Positions 44,999 through 53,655 of a DNA stretch of 64,000 bases are shown piece by piece (positions within the stretch are counted from its first letter, which is position 1; each line of letters begins with the position of its first letter). Source of the stretch: an uncultured SAR86 cluster bacterium. GTDB lineage: Bacteria; Pseudomonadota; Gammaproteobacteria; Magnimaribacterales; AG-339-G14. The translations under genes were made by a program, and so were the position numbers. The stretch lies in NCBI GenBank assembly GCA_902563105.1, contig CACEVU010000001.1, forward strand, positions 411,649 to 475,648, given 5' to 3'. The notes below the pieces were generated by a model. It was not told where the DNA came from. It saw only the letters and a program-made list of their open reading frames with translations, and did not search any database.

Positions 44999-46339
44999 GT
45001 GAAATCTTTGTTTTATTGTTCAAGTAAATTCTTATTGCTTAACCTTTGCTGTTTAAGTATAAGCATACTTGGTCAAAATGTACCACCTTCTATTTCTGAT
45101 CCTGAAGAACTTAGAGAAACTCAAATTGAAAGACAAAAAGTTTTTGATTCAATAATCGAAGATCCTACTAACCTTGAAAATCTTTTTAATTATGCAAACT
45201 TATCAATCATAGTTGGTGATTTAGAGGCTGCCATCGGTATTTTTGAGCAAATGTTAATTTATAAACCCGATTTGCCAAGGATAAAATTAGAACTTGGAGT
45301 TTTATATTTTAGATTAGGCGCATATGCATCTGCTAAACGTTATCTTGATGATATTGAAAATTATGATCCCCCTAAAGAAGTCCAAGAAAAAGTAAAAGTT
45401 TTTTTAGACCAAATAGAAAATGAAACAAGATTATTTAAAACACAATCGGTTGTTTCAATTGGCATGGGTCTTTCAAGCAATGCCAATTCAGGTCTAGATA
45501 CAGATGTTGTTACTATAGTAGGTGACTTAGGAGCAATCGATCTGCAGATTAATAATAAACCTAAGACAGATATATTTTATAATGCTGCTTTTTCTTCTCA
45601 AATTACCCAGGATTTAAGGCACCCTCGGGGAGATACCATTAATTATATAATTTCTCTATCGAGACAGGTTTATAGAGATTTTTCAAATTTTGATTCTTCG
45701 ACAGGAGTTTTCTCTTTAAATAGAAAATTTAATTTACTTGATAACGAAAAACTCAAAGTTACAAATCAATCTTTTACACCATCTGCAACTGCTTTTAGAG
45801 TTTTTTTACAGGGAGAAGAATTGCTTAGGTCTCATCGTATTGATTTGGATTGGAAGGCAACATTGATGGATTCAGGATCATTTGGATTAAATTTTTACTT
45901 AGACGAAAGAGACTTTATTGGATCTCAAAATAAGACGGGAGATTTTGTAGGAGTAGGGTTGAGTAGGAGTATTATTTTTCCAAAAAGCGGACTTTTCCTC
46001 AGTTACAAAACAAATTTTGAGCACTTTTATGCGACTTCATCTGTTGAAACATATATTAAAAGATCATTTGATATCAGCACGAGAAAAGCTTTAGATTCGA
46101 CAACTTTCGCAACTACTAATATTAGCTATACTGATAAAGATTACGAAAGCAAAGATATATTTCTTGGCTTAAGATCTGACAAGTCATTAAATATCGGTTT
46201 CGGATTAACTAAGATAATAGATTTATGCTGGAATGCCGATATGAATATAAACTTCTCTACAAATAAGAGTACAATCGGCCTCTATGACAGATCCAACGAG
46301 GGTCTGGCAGTTAAATTTAATTATCTTTGTATAGAATAA
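44999..46339 (+). CDS. TPR protein with C-terminal outer-membrane barrel
   Basis: A 446-residue exported protein. The signal peptide (FLLLNLCCLSISILG) is followed by two or three TPR-like repeats (LFNYANLSIIVGDLEAAIGIFEQ, LPRIKLELGVLYFRLGAYASAKRYL) to about residue 140, then a beta-barrel-like region of about 290 residues rich in alternating aromatic strands (SVVSIGMGLSSNANSG onward). The plan recalls porin-family or SLAM-like TPR/barrel proteins. It starts with GTG after GAGAGGG and is divergent from the CHASE2 cyclase by 67 bases, a pairing seen in CHASE2 clusters. Function unknown. Confidence 0.72.
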   Translation: MKSLFYCSSKFLLLNLCCLSISILGQNVPPSISDPEELRETQIERQKVFDSIIEDPTNLENLFNYANLSIIVGDLEAAIGIFEQMLIYKPDLPRIKLELGVLYFRLGAYASAKRYLDDIENYDPPKEVQEKVKVFLDQIENETRLFKTQSVVSIGMGLSSNANSGLDTDVVTIVGDLGAIDLQINNKPKTDIFYNAAFSSQITQDLRHPRGDTINYIISLSRQVYRDFSNFDSSTGVFSLNRKFNLLDNEKLKVTNQSFTPSATAFRVFLQGEELLRSHRIDLDWKATLMDSGSFGLNFYLDERDFIGSQNKTGDFVGVGLSRSIIFPKSGLFLSYKTNFEHFYATSSVETYIKRSFDISTRKALDSTTFATTNISYTDKDYESKDIFLGLRSDKSLNIGFGLTKIIDLCWNADMNINFSTNKSTIGLYDRSNEGLAVKFNYLCIE

Positions 46340-46340
46340 A

Positions 46341-47195
46341 ATGTCTAATGAATATGTCTTAAGGGTCAAATGTCCTGATCGATATGGGATAGTTGCAAAA
46401 ATTTCTTCATCCTTGAACAAAGCTAATTTATTTATATTAGATTCAGCGCATTATGGAGATCCAGAAAATAAGACTTTCTTCATGCGTGCTAAATTAATTT
46501 ATTCAAAAAAGGTACTTAAAATTGATGCATTCTCAAAATTTTTTGAAAAAGAGTGTAAATCTCTCAAAATGGATTGGTCCATAAAGCCCGCAGATTATCA
46601 ACCTAATACAGCTATATTTGTTTCTAAATATGGTCACTGTTTGCAAGATTTAATGTATAGAGTGGATTCTGGAATTTTACCTATGAACGTTTCTTGTATC
46701 ATTTCCAACCATATGGATCATAAAAAAATAGCGGATTGGCATGAAATTCCTTTTTTTTACGTACCAGTTACAAAAGAAAATAAGTCTCAGGCAGAGAAAA
46801 AAATCAGAAATATTATTAAAGATTTAGACATAGATTTAATGATATTAGCGAGATATATGCAGATTTTATCCAATAAGATGTGTAAAGATTTTTACGGAAA
46901 GATAATCAATATCCATCACTCATTCTTACCAAGTTTTAAAGGAGCAAAGCCTTATCATCAAGCTTATGCAAAAGGAGTAAAAATTTTAGGAGCTACTGCA
47001 CATTATGTTTCATCTCAATTAGATGAAGGCCCAATAATTGATCAAAGCGTAGAAAGAGTAGACCACGCAAAAACTCCTAGAGATCTTGAGCTTATAGGTC
47101 GAGATCTAGAATCTATTACCCTTGCTAGGGCTGTTAAATATCATATTGAAAGAAGGATATTTATCAACAATTCTAAAACGGTTATCTTCAACTAG
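46341..47195 (+). CDS. purU: Formyltetrahydrofolate deformylase PurU
   Basis: A 284-residue PurU, which hydrolyses 10-formyl-THF to formate and THF, supplying one-carbon units. Residues 1-80 are an ACT domain (CPDRYGIVAKISSSLNKAN). The formyltransferase-like domain contains the catalytic Asn-Ile-His (INIHHSFLPSFKGAKPYHQAY) and Asp in SSQLDEGPIIDQ. Length and order match E. coli PurU. It starts 1 base after the TPR/barrel gene and overlaps the end of the convergent metalloprotease by 8 bases. Confidence 0.95.
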   Translation: MSNEYVLRVKCPDRYGIVAKISSSLNKANLFILDSAHYGDPENKTFFMRAKLIYSKKVLKIDAFSKFFEKECKSLKMDWSIKPADYQPNTAIFVSKYGHCLQDLMYRVDSGILPMNVSCIISNHMDHKKIADWHEIPFFYVPVTKENKSQAEKKIRNIIKDLDIDLMILARYMQILSNKMCKDFYGKIINIHHSFLPSFKGAKPYHQAYAKGVKILGATAHYVSSQLDEGPIIDQSVERVDHAKTPRDLELIGRDLESITLARAVKYHIERRIFINNSKTVIFN

Positions 47196-49680
47196 GATTT
47201 AAAACTTTTTCAATTTTCCAGCTAATCATTTTTTTATGATTTTCTGTTGCAGCGTCATTTGACGGCGAGAAAGTATAGGCTTTAATTTTTTTTAGAGACG
47301 CGTAACTTGCCGATATTGACGGAGAATCAAACTTTCCGCTATTAAGGATCAAAATTAGTCTTTTGAGATAATAATTTTGTAGATTTTGATCTATGCCATT
47401 TAATTTACGTGATTCTTTATCATTAAAAATTGAATTAGTTAAATCTTCTAATAACTCATTAGGAAGATACTTATTTCCATAAAGCGAACTATCGCTAAGT
47501 CTTTTAAGAACTTTAGAGTTAGTAAAATGTTTCAATACCTTCTTTTGACCCTTCAAGATCATATTATGTATTTTAGGATCTTCGGTCATACCAAAAAAAT
47601 CAAAACTTCTTCTTTCTCTTTGAAGTTTGCTAGCAATATCTGCTGGAAGAATTAATTTTTTACTATTGAAATAATGTTCTTTAAGAATTTTGATCGATTT
47701 CTTTTGCATCTCGTATGGCACAACTTCATAAGGATTAATATCCTCTTCCAAAAGCCCTCTAGTGATGTAAATACCGGCAACTTGGCGAGATATTATTTCA
47801 GCAGAAGTATGGATTTGTCTTAAAAGTATTCGATATCCTTGATAAATACTTTCCCAGCTGTCAGATTTATTTTTTAATTTTTCATATAAAGTCGGTATTA
47901 AAGATTGGGATAAAATTATTCTATCCTTTGCGTATTCAACTGGATTATTACTCATATCTCCTGTATTAATTCTTGGATCAATACCTTTACCTGGAGATCT
48001 CATATCATCTCCATCATTGCCAAAAAGAAATTCTGAAGAAGAGTTTTCAAAAAGTAACTTTTTTAATTCCTCTTTTGTAAGATCAGGAGTGTATGCATAT
48101 TTAATTGCAAATACATCATATTTGCCGGGCTTTATATCAGCAAATTGACCTTGTTCTTTTCCTTCTGGAGCTATATTTAGTCCATGATAATCCATAACTG
48201 ACGAACTTAAACCCTGATCGTAAGTAATTTCAGGGTCATGAATATCAATATTGTTATGCAAGTTGGATGCAGCAAAGTTATGATTTAGTCCTAAGGTATG
48301 TCCGACCTCATGCAAAATTAATTGATATAAGTCTTCTTCGAATAATCTATTAGTTTCATCTATGTTGAAATCCATTCCCACAGCAGCAATTTTTCCAAAT
48401 AATCTATTTTCATGTTTAAACCTTGAATGGTTACAGAAATCTTGATGCGTAATATTCTCTTGAGATTCAAAAATTTCTGAATACCTTACTCTGTTTGTTA
48501 AATAAACCCATTCAAGCATTATATCGGCTCCTAGAATTTCTCCTGTTCTCGGATTGGTAAAACTAGGGCCATAGCCTCCAAAAGGGGGGTTTGGTGAAGA
48601 AGTCCATCTAATAGTGTTGTATCGAATATCTCCCGCATTCCATTTTGCATCATCTTTTTGAATTTTCACTTCAATGGCATTTAGAAAACCAGCTTCTTCA
48701 AAAGCACTATTCCATGATAGAACTGCCTTTTCTATTATTGGTCTAATTTCTAAAGGAGTAGTATTTTCTATCCAAAAAGTAATAGGCTTTAAAGGAGGCG
48801 ATTTATCTTTTGTTTTATCAACCTTTTCTAGATGCCACTTATTAACCAAATCTTCATAAGGAGTTATATCAGTTGATGTAAGGTTAGTTTTTCTTTCAGA
48901 AAAAAAACCTATTCTTTGCGATTCAATTCGAGGTTTAAAATCATTTTTTGGATATTTGATAAAACTATATCTCAATGAAATTGAATTATTTCTAGAGTCT
49001 TGATTTTCTATAGGCTTATTAGAAGCATTTGAAAAGATGTAATTTATTTCAAAATCTGTATTTTCAGGATAATTAAAAATATTTTCTATACTAGATTTAT
49101 TTTTAGAGATTGAACCAATTTTAAAACTATCCTTTGTAGACTCTTTGTACGGAGTAGTAGTAATCTTAGATAAATTTTCACTTAACAACAAAGAAGTAAT
49201 ATCCAATAAAAATTTGTCTTTGTTTTTTGAGGTCTTTTCAATCTTGAGAGAATCTATTAATGAATTTGAAATATTTGCATTTTTTGAATTAGCTAGAGGA
49301 CTATCTTTGTCAAAAACATACGCAGTGTTGATTCTTTCAATTCGAATTTGATCAAAATACTTTGAAAATTTAACAATGCCATTATCTAAATAATTTCCTC
49401 TCCAAGTTCCTGCCTCTATAATTCCATCAAGAATTTGGGCAAAATAAATAAATTCAACTTCTAATTGTTCCTTAGTTAATAGTAAATAAATCTTTCCATC
49501 ATCCTCATCTCTATAAGCATCAAATAATCCTGGATAGAATTTTAGATCCTCAATAAATGATTCCAGTACATCTTCATCTTCATTTTCATCCTTTTCTTCT
49601 TTATCATCTTTATCAGCAAATATCGAAGTAGATAAAAGGACTATTAAAGCTATTCTTAATAGTAAGTTATAAAATTTCAT
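47188..49680 (-). CDS. Large secreted zinc metalloprotease (DUF4953/DUF5117-type)
   Basis: An 830-residue protein with a signal peptide (FYNLLLRIALIVLLSTSIFA) followed by an acidic stretch (DKDDKEEKDENEDEDVLE). The extended zinc motif HEVGHTLGLNH lies at residues 457-467 with His457, Glu458, His461 and His467, as in metzincin-like families. The PF16313-type central region has SSPNPPFGGYGPSFTNPRTG and LGADIMLEW. The C-terminal part is helical. Such proteases are widespread in marine bacteria; the substrate is unknown. It is divergent from the methyltransferase gene by 26 bases. Confidence 0.9.
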   Translation of the reverse strand: MKFYNLLLRIALIVLLSTSIFADKDDKEEKDENEDEDVLESFIEDLKFYPGLFDAYRDEDDGKIYLLLTKEQLEVEFIYFAQILDGIIEAGTWRGNYLDNGIVKFSKYFDQIRIERINTAYVFDKDSPLANSKNANISNSLIDSLKIEKTSKNKDKFLLDITSLLLSENLSKITTTPYKESTKDSFKIGSISKNKSSIENIFNYPENTDFEINYIFSNASNKPIENQDSRNNSISLRYSFIKYPKNDFKPRIESQRIGFFSERKTNLTSTDITPYEDLVNKWHLEKVDKTKDKSPPLKPITFWIENTTPLEIRPIIEKAVLSWNSAFEEAGFLNAIEVKIQKDDAKWNAGDIRYNTIRWTSSPNPPFGGYGPSFTNPRTGEILGADIMLEWVYLTNRVRYSEIFESQENITHQDFCNHSRFKHENRLFGKIAAVGMDFNIDETNRLFEEDLYQLILHEVGHTLGLNHNFAASNLHNNIDIHDPEITYDQGLSSSVMDYHGLNIAPEGKEQGQFADIKPGKYDVFAIKYAYTPDLTKEELKKLLFENSSSEFLFGNDGDDMRSPGKGIDPRINTGDMSNNPVEYAKDRIILSQSLIPTLYEKLKNKSDSWESIYQGYRILLRQIHTSAEIISRQVAGIYITRGLLEEDINPYEVVPYEMQKKSIKILKEHYFNSKKLILPADIASKLQRERRSFDFFGMTEDPKIHNMILKGQKKVLKHFTNSKVLKRLSDSSLYGNKYLPNELLEDLTNSIFNDKESRKLNGIDQNLQNYYLKRLILILNSGKFDSPSISASYASLKKIKAYTFSPSNDAATENHKKMISWKIEKVLNPS

Positions 49681-49706
49681 GATAAGAAATAAATTATCGT
49701 AGGTTA

Positions 49707-50465
49707 ATGAAAAACAATCAATCAGATAGAAAAAAAAGTTCTATACCATTTAGATTAAATAGAAAAAGTTTTTTAGGTGTAATGAGTCTCGTTTATCAAG
49801 AATTACTTGATAAAGTTCTAACTAAAATTAATATCAAATTACCTAAAGAAGATGAGGTATTAAATTTAGTAAGAAAAAAAGCAAAACAAAATGATCCTGA
49901 ATCTATTTTGAGGGTAATTGATAGTTATGCTTACAAGAAAACCTTTCTTATGAATATAGGGGACGAGAAGGGATTTATTTTAGAAAGAGCTATCATTGAT
50001 TCTAATGCAAGTAATATTCTTGAACTTGGAGTGTATCTTGGCTACTCAACAATAAGAATCTTAAAAAATCTTAAAAATGACTCAAAACTTACTTCTATAG
50101 AGTCAAATAAGAAATTTGCTAATATTGCTTTAGAGCATATTAAGTTGGCAGGTTTGTCAGAAAGACATGAGTTGAAAATTGGAAAATCAAATGACGTAAT
50201 TCCCAATCTAAAGGAAAAATATGATTTTATTTTTATCGATCATTGGAAAGATCTCTATTTAAAAGATCTCAAGACTTTAGAGAGTTATAATTTAATAAAA
50301 AAAGATGCATGGATTTTTGCCGACAATGTCATTCTTTTCAATTTAGAAGATTATTTAAAGTATGTAAGATCTTCTCCAAATTATGAAAGTAAATTTATAC
50401 CTACAAAACGTGAATATTCTAAATTTCATCCAGATGGAGTAGAAATATCTATTTATAAGGCATGA
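49707..50465 (+). CDS. Class I SAM-dependent O-methyltransferase-like protein
   Basis: A 252-residue methyltransferase related to the catechol/caffeoyl-CoA O-methyltransferase family. Motif I is ILELGVYLGYSTIRIL, the acidic residue binding the ribose is Glu in TSIESNKKFANIALEHIKLAG, and the catalytic/metal-site region is FIFIDHWKDLYLKDL and WIFADNVILFN. A helical N-terminal region of about 90 residues precedes it. It is likely cytosolic. It overlaps the Smr gene by 4 bases (ATGA) and begins a run of four tightly packed genes. Confidence 0.85.
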   Translation: MKNNQSDRKKSSIPFRLNRKSFLGVMSLVYQELLDKVLTKINIKLPKEDEVLNLVRKKAKQNDPESILRVIDSYAYKKTFLMNIGDEKGFILERAIIDSNASNILELGVYLGYSTIRILKNLKNDSKLTSIESNKKFANIALEHIKLAGLSERHELKIGKSNDVIPNLKEKYDFIFIDHWKDLYLKDLKTLESYNLIKKDAWIFADNVILFNLEDYLKYVRSSPNYESKFIPTKREYSKFHPDGVEISIYKA

Positions 50466-50686
50466 AATTCAATACTCTTGACTTGCATGGTATTCGACAT
50501 TCTGAAGTAACAGTAGAAGTTGAAAATTATTTATATCTAAATCAAGAGGATTGTCCGATATTAATTATCTGTGGAAATAGCCAAAAGATGATATCTTTAG
50601 TGGAAGAAACGCTTATACGAATTCATTCAACCTATGAGATTGGTTCGGGTAAAAATTATGGAACAATTATGGTGAGGTCTGTATAG
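50462..50686 (+). CDS. Stand-alone Smr-domain-like protein
   Basis: A 74-residue protein consisting of a short Smr-like domain: LDLHGIRHSEVTVEVENYL, a central strand ILIICGNSQKMISLVEE and C-terminal GTIMVRSV. The D-L-H-G motif is typical; the usual H-G-K/R-G loop is replaced by C-G-N-S, so nuclease activity is uncertain. Smr domains act on branched or ribosome-associated nucleic acids. Its start overlaps the methyltransferase stop and dihydroorotase follows 2 bases after its end. Confidence 0.78.
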   Translation: MKFNTLDLHGIRHSEVTVEVENYLYLNQEDCPILIICGNSQKMISLVEETLIRIHSTYEIGSGKNYGTIMVRSV

Positions 50687-50688
50687 AC

Positions 50689-52026
50689 ATGAAAACGTTC
50701 TCTCTAGTTTTAAAAAATTGTAACTTAGTCAATGAAAATTCTATTGAGCAAGTTGATATTGGAATAAAAGATGATCGTATAGAAAAAATTGCAAAGGAAA
50801 TTAGAGATGATTCTAGTCAAATAATTGATCTAGCAGGTAGATATCTAGCTCCAGGCATAATTGATGATCAAGTTCATTTTAGAGATCCAGGACTGACAGA
50901 AAAAGGCGACATTCGTTCAGAATCTTTTGCAGCTGTCCATTCAGGCGTAACTTCCACTTTTGATATGCCTAATGTTGATCCGAATACCACAACAATGGAA
51001 TTGCTTTCTGATAGAAACAAATTAGGAGCTGAAAAATCTTGGACAAATTATTCTTATTATTTTGGAGCAACAGAAACTAATTTAGAAGAAATTAAAAAAC
51101 TCAATCCAAAAGATACTTGTGGGCTTAAGGTTTTTATGGGAACTTCGACAGGAACTCTTCTTGTAGAAGATGATTTTGCTTTAGAACAAATATTTAAACA
51201 TTGTCCTGTAACAATAGTTACTCATTGCGAAGATAATGAAACAATTAAAAAGAATACTGAAAGGGTAAATTTAAAAAATGAGGAATTAGATGCAAGCTTT
51301 CATCCGATTCTTAGAGACGACATCTGCTGTTTCAAATCATCATCTAAGGTAATAGAACTAGCAAAAAAACATTCTTCTGATTTACATGTTCTTCATTTAA
51401 CAACTGAAAAAGAAATTCAACTATTTGAAAATATTGATCTTGAAGACAAAAAAATTACGTGTGAAGTTTGCGTTCACCACTTATGGTTTGATGATAAAGA
51501 TTACAAAAAGTTAGGAAATCTTATTGTTTGTAATCCAGCAATTAAAAAAGAATCAGATAAGAATGCTCTTAGAAAGGCTTTGAAGGATGGATATATTGAC
51601 TTTGTTGCAACTGACCATGCTCCTCATGTCTTTGAAGATAAAAAACGTTCTTATTCAGAAGCTCCAGCTGGAATACCTTTAATCGAACATTCTTTTCAAA
51701 TGATGATTTCACTACATAAACAAGGTTTTTATACTCTTAATGAAGTTATAAGCTATATGTCTCATAAAGTAGCTGATAGGTTTTCCATTGAAGATAGAGG
51801 CTATATCAGAGAAGGTTATAAAGCTGATTTTATTATTTTTGAACTAGATAAAGAGACTCATGTCTCTAATGAAACAGAATTAACTAAATGTGGTTGGACT
51901 CCATTTGATGGACATACTTTTGACTCAAATATTTACGGAACAATAGTCAATGGAAAGCCAATTGTAGTTGATGGAGAAATTGTTGCTGAAATTTCTTCTG
52001 CAGAGCAAATTAAATTTAATAGATAA
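50689..52026 (+). CDS. pyrC: Dihydroorotase (class I, Bacteroidetes-like subtype)
   Basis: A 445-residue amidohydrolase for the third step of pyrimidine synthesis (carbamoyl-aspartate to dihydroorotate). The first metal motif is DDQVHFRDPG, where Gln61 takes the place of the first His of H-x-H; I recall the same D-D-Q-V-H in dihydroorotases of Bacteroidetes. Also seen are GLKVFMGTSTG (metal-bridging Lys), THCEDNE, LHLTTEKE and ATDHAPH with the catalytic Asp. It starts 2 bases after the Smr gene. A hydantoinase-type enzyme is less likely given the motif set. Confidence 0.88.
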   Translation: MKTFSLVLKNCNLVNENSIEQVDIGIKDDRIEKIAKEIRDDSSQIIDLAGRYLAPGIIDDQVHFRDPGLTEKGDIRSESFAAVHSGVTSTFDMPNVDPNTTTMELLSDRNKLGAEKSWTNYSYYFGATETNLEEIKKLNPKDTCGLKVFMGTSTGTLLVEDDFALEQIFKHCPVTIVTHCEDNETIKKNTERVNLKNEELDASFHPILRDDICCFKSSSKVIELAKKHSSDLHVLHLTTEKEIQLFENIDLEDKKITCEVCVHHLWFDDKDYKKLGNLIVCNPAIKKESDKNALRKALKDGYIDFVATDHAPHVFEDKKRSYSEAPAGIPLIEHSFQMMISLHKQGFYTLNEVISYMSHKVADRFSIEDRGYIREGYKADFIIFELDKETHVSNETELTKCGWTPFDGHTFDSNIYGTIVNGKPIVVDGEIVAEISSAEQIKFNR

Positions 52027-53484
52027 ATGAATTATGAAGAATATTCTTCTTACGATGCTCTTGGATTAGCTGAATTAGTAAGAACGAAGAAAATATCACA
52101 GTCTGAACTTCTTGAAATTGCATTAAATTTGACAGACATTTTAGATCCTGGACTTAATGCTATTCCAATCAAACATTATGAACTTGCTAGGGAAAAAGCA
52201 AAATTATCTACCCAAGATGGAATTTTTAATGGCGTTCCTTTTTTACTTAAAGATCTCAATAATTATTGGGAGAATACTGTTACTTCTGGAGGATCTAGAG
52301 TCTTAGAAAACATCAAAGCTGACCACACCAGTGAACTAGTGAAAAGAACGCTCAATGCAGGATTGAATATTTTTGGGAAGACTAATTCTCCTGAACTTGG
52401 ATTAACTGTTACAACGGAACCAAAACTATATGGGCCTACAAGAAATCCATGGAATCTTGATTATTCTTCTGGTGGATCAAGTGGTGGCGCTTCTTCTGCT
52501 GTGGCTGCAGGGATCGTTCCAATGGCTCAAGCCAGTGATGGTGGTGGCTCGATTAGGATACCAGCTTCTTGTTGTGGTCTTTTTGGCTTGAAGCCTACCA
52601 GAGCCAGAACACCTCTCGGTCCCGTATCTTTGGAAGGATGGGGTGGTCAGTCTATTTTTCATTGTGTTTCTGTTTCTGTAAGAGATTCTGCAGCTTTATT
52701 AGATGTTACTTGTGGACCTGAAAAGGGAGCTCCTTACCGTTCTGCTCACCAAGAAAGTAGTTTTTTAGAGCAAATCAATAAGGAACCCAGTAGCCTAAAA
52801 ATAGGCTTTCTCGATCAATCGGAAATTGAAATTCATGAAGATGTAAAAGATTCTATGAATTCAACAATAAAGCTTTGCGAAGAATTAGGACATTCAGTTG
52901 AAAATACAAGTTTAACGTTTTCTTCTGATGAAATTACGTTTGCTATTGTTACCATTATTTCAGCAAATGTTGCATACGCTGTTGATTCTCAATCAAATCA
53001 AACAAATAGAGAAATTTCTAACGATTTTTTTGAGAAAGTTACTCTTCAAATGTCTGAAAATGGTAAAAAATTTAGTGCGACTGATTACATTAAGGCAATA
53101 AAGATTAATCACAGGCTGGGTCAAGAATTAGAGAGAATGTTTGATCAGTATGATCTTTTGTTATCTCCCGTCTTATCCATGCCTCCAGTAAAAATTGGAT
53201 ACATTGATATGAACTCTTCAGATATGTCGACCTACATAGAAAGGCTCTCCAAATACTCACCATTCACGGGTATTTTTAATCAATCAGGCCAGCCTTCAAT
53301 GTCAGTTCCACTCTTCAGATCAACAAACAATCTTCCTATAGGCTCGATGTTTTCTGCTTCCTATGGAAACGAGAATTTATTATTTTCTTTAGCAGGACAA
53401 TTAGAAAAAGCTAAACCATGGAAAAGTCATTTATCTTTGATAAGAAAAAACCTCTTGGAAACTATTCAGAATCTAGATAACTAG
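52027..53484 (+). CDS. Amidase-signature-family amidohydrolase
   Basis: A 485-residue serine amidase. The Lys-Ser-Ser triad is Lys75 (FLLKDLN), Ser151/152 in SGGSSGGASSAVAAG and nucleophile Ser175 in ASDGGGSIRIPAS. The length fits a single amidase domain, as in peptide amidases and fatty-acid amide hydrolases. GatA is less likely because gatB and gatC are not adjacent and the C-terminus lacks GatA features. It directly abuts the dihydroorotase stop. Its C-terminal end overlaps a small minus-strand reading frame. Confidence 0.92.
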   Translation: MNYEEYSSYDALGLAELVRTKKISQSELLEIALNLTDILDPGLNAIPIKHYELAREKAKLSTQDGIFNGVPFLLKDLNNYWENTVTSGGSRVLENIKADHTSELVKRTLNAGLNIFGKTNSPELGLTVTTEPKLYGPTRNPWNLDYSSGGSSGGASSAVAAGIVPMAQASDGGGSIRIPASCCGLFGLKPTRARTPLGPVSLEGWGGQSIFHCVSVSVRDSAALLDVTCGPEKGAPYRSAHQESSFLEQINKEPSSLKIGFLDQSEIEIHEDVKDSMNSTIKLCEELGHSVENTSLTFSSDEITFAIVTIISANVAYAVDSQSNQTNREISNDFFEKVTLQMSENGKKFSATDYIKAIKINHRLGQELERMFDQYDLLLSPVLSMPPVKIGYIDMNSSDMSTYIERLSKYSPFTGIFNQSGQPSMSVPLFRSTNNLPIGSMFSASYGNENLLFSLAGQLEKAKPWKSHLSLIRKNLLETIQNLDN

Positions 53485-53635
53485 CTCTGCTTTCTTCTTC
53501 TATATTTTGTCTGAAGTCAGATTCTTGGATAAAGTATCCTAGAAGACCTAAAAGAAAAGTTAGCCCAGCGATCAGGATAAAAAATACAATAAGATTTTTG
53601 GTTATTTCAGAATCTTTCACGATTATATGATACAT
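53462..53635 (-). CDS. Small single-helix membrane protein, 57 residues
   Basis: A continuous frame with one strong hydrophobic helix (NLIVFFILIAGLTFLLGLLGYF, about residues 14-35) flanked by a charged N-terminus (KDSEITK) and an acidic C-terminus (EEESRASYLDSE). This positive/negative layout is typical of small inner-membrane proteins. It fills the otherwise empty gap between amidase and an MFS gene, and overlaps the amidase 3' end by 23 bases. A GTG at 53620 is an alternative start. Not recognised; no ribosome binding site is obvious. Confidence 0.5.
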   Translation of the reverse strand: MYHIIVKDSEITKNLIVFFILIAGLTFLLGLLGYFIQESDFRQNIEEESRASYLDSE

Positions 53636-53655
53636 AAATACTTTTAAATAAAAAT

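Noticed and set aside
52027-53484. GatA subunit of the glutamyl-tRNA amidotransferase
   Set aside because: No gatB or gatC gene is adjacent, and the sequence away from the amidase triad does not resemble GatA.
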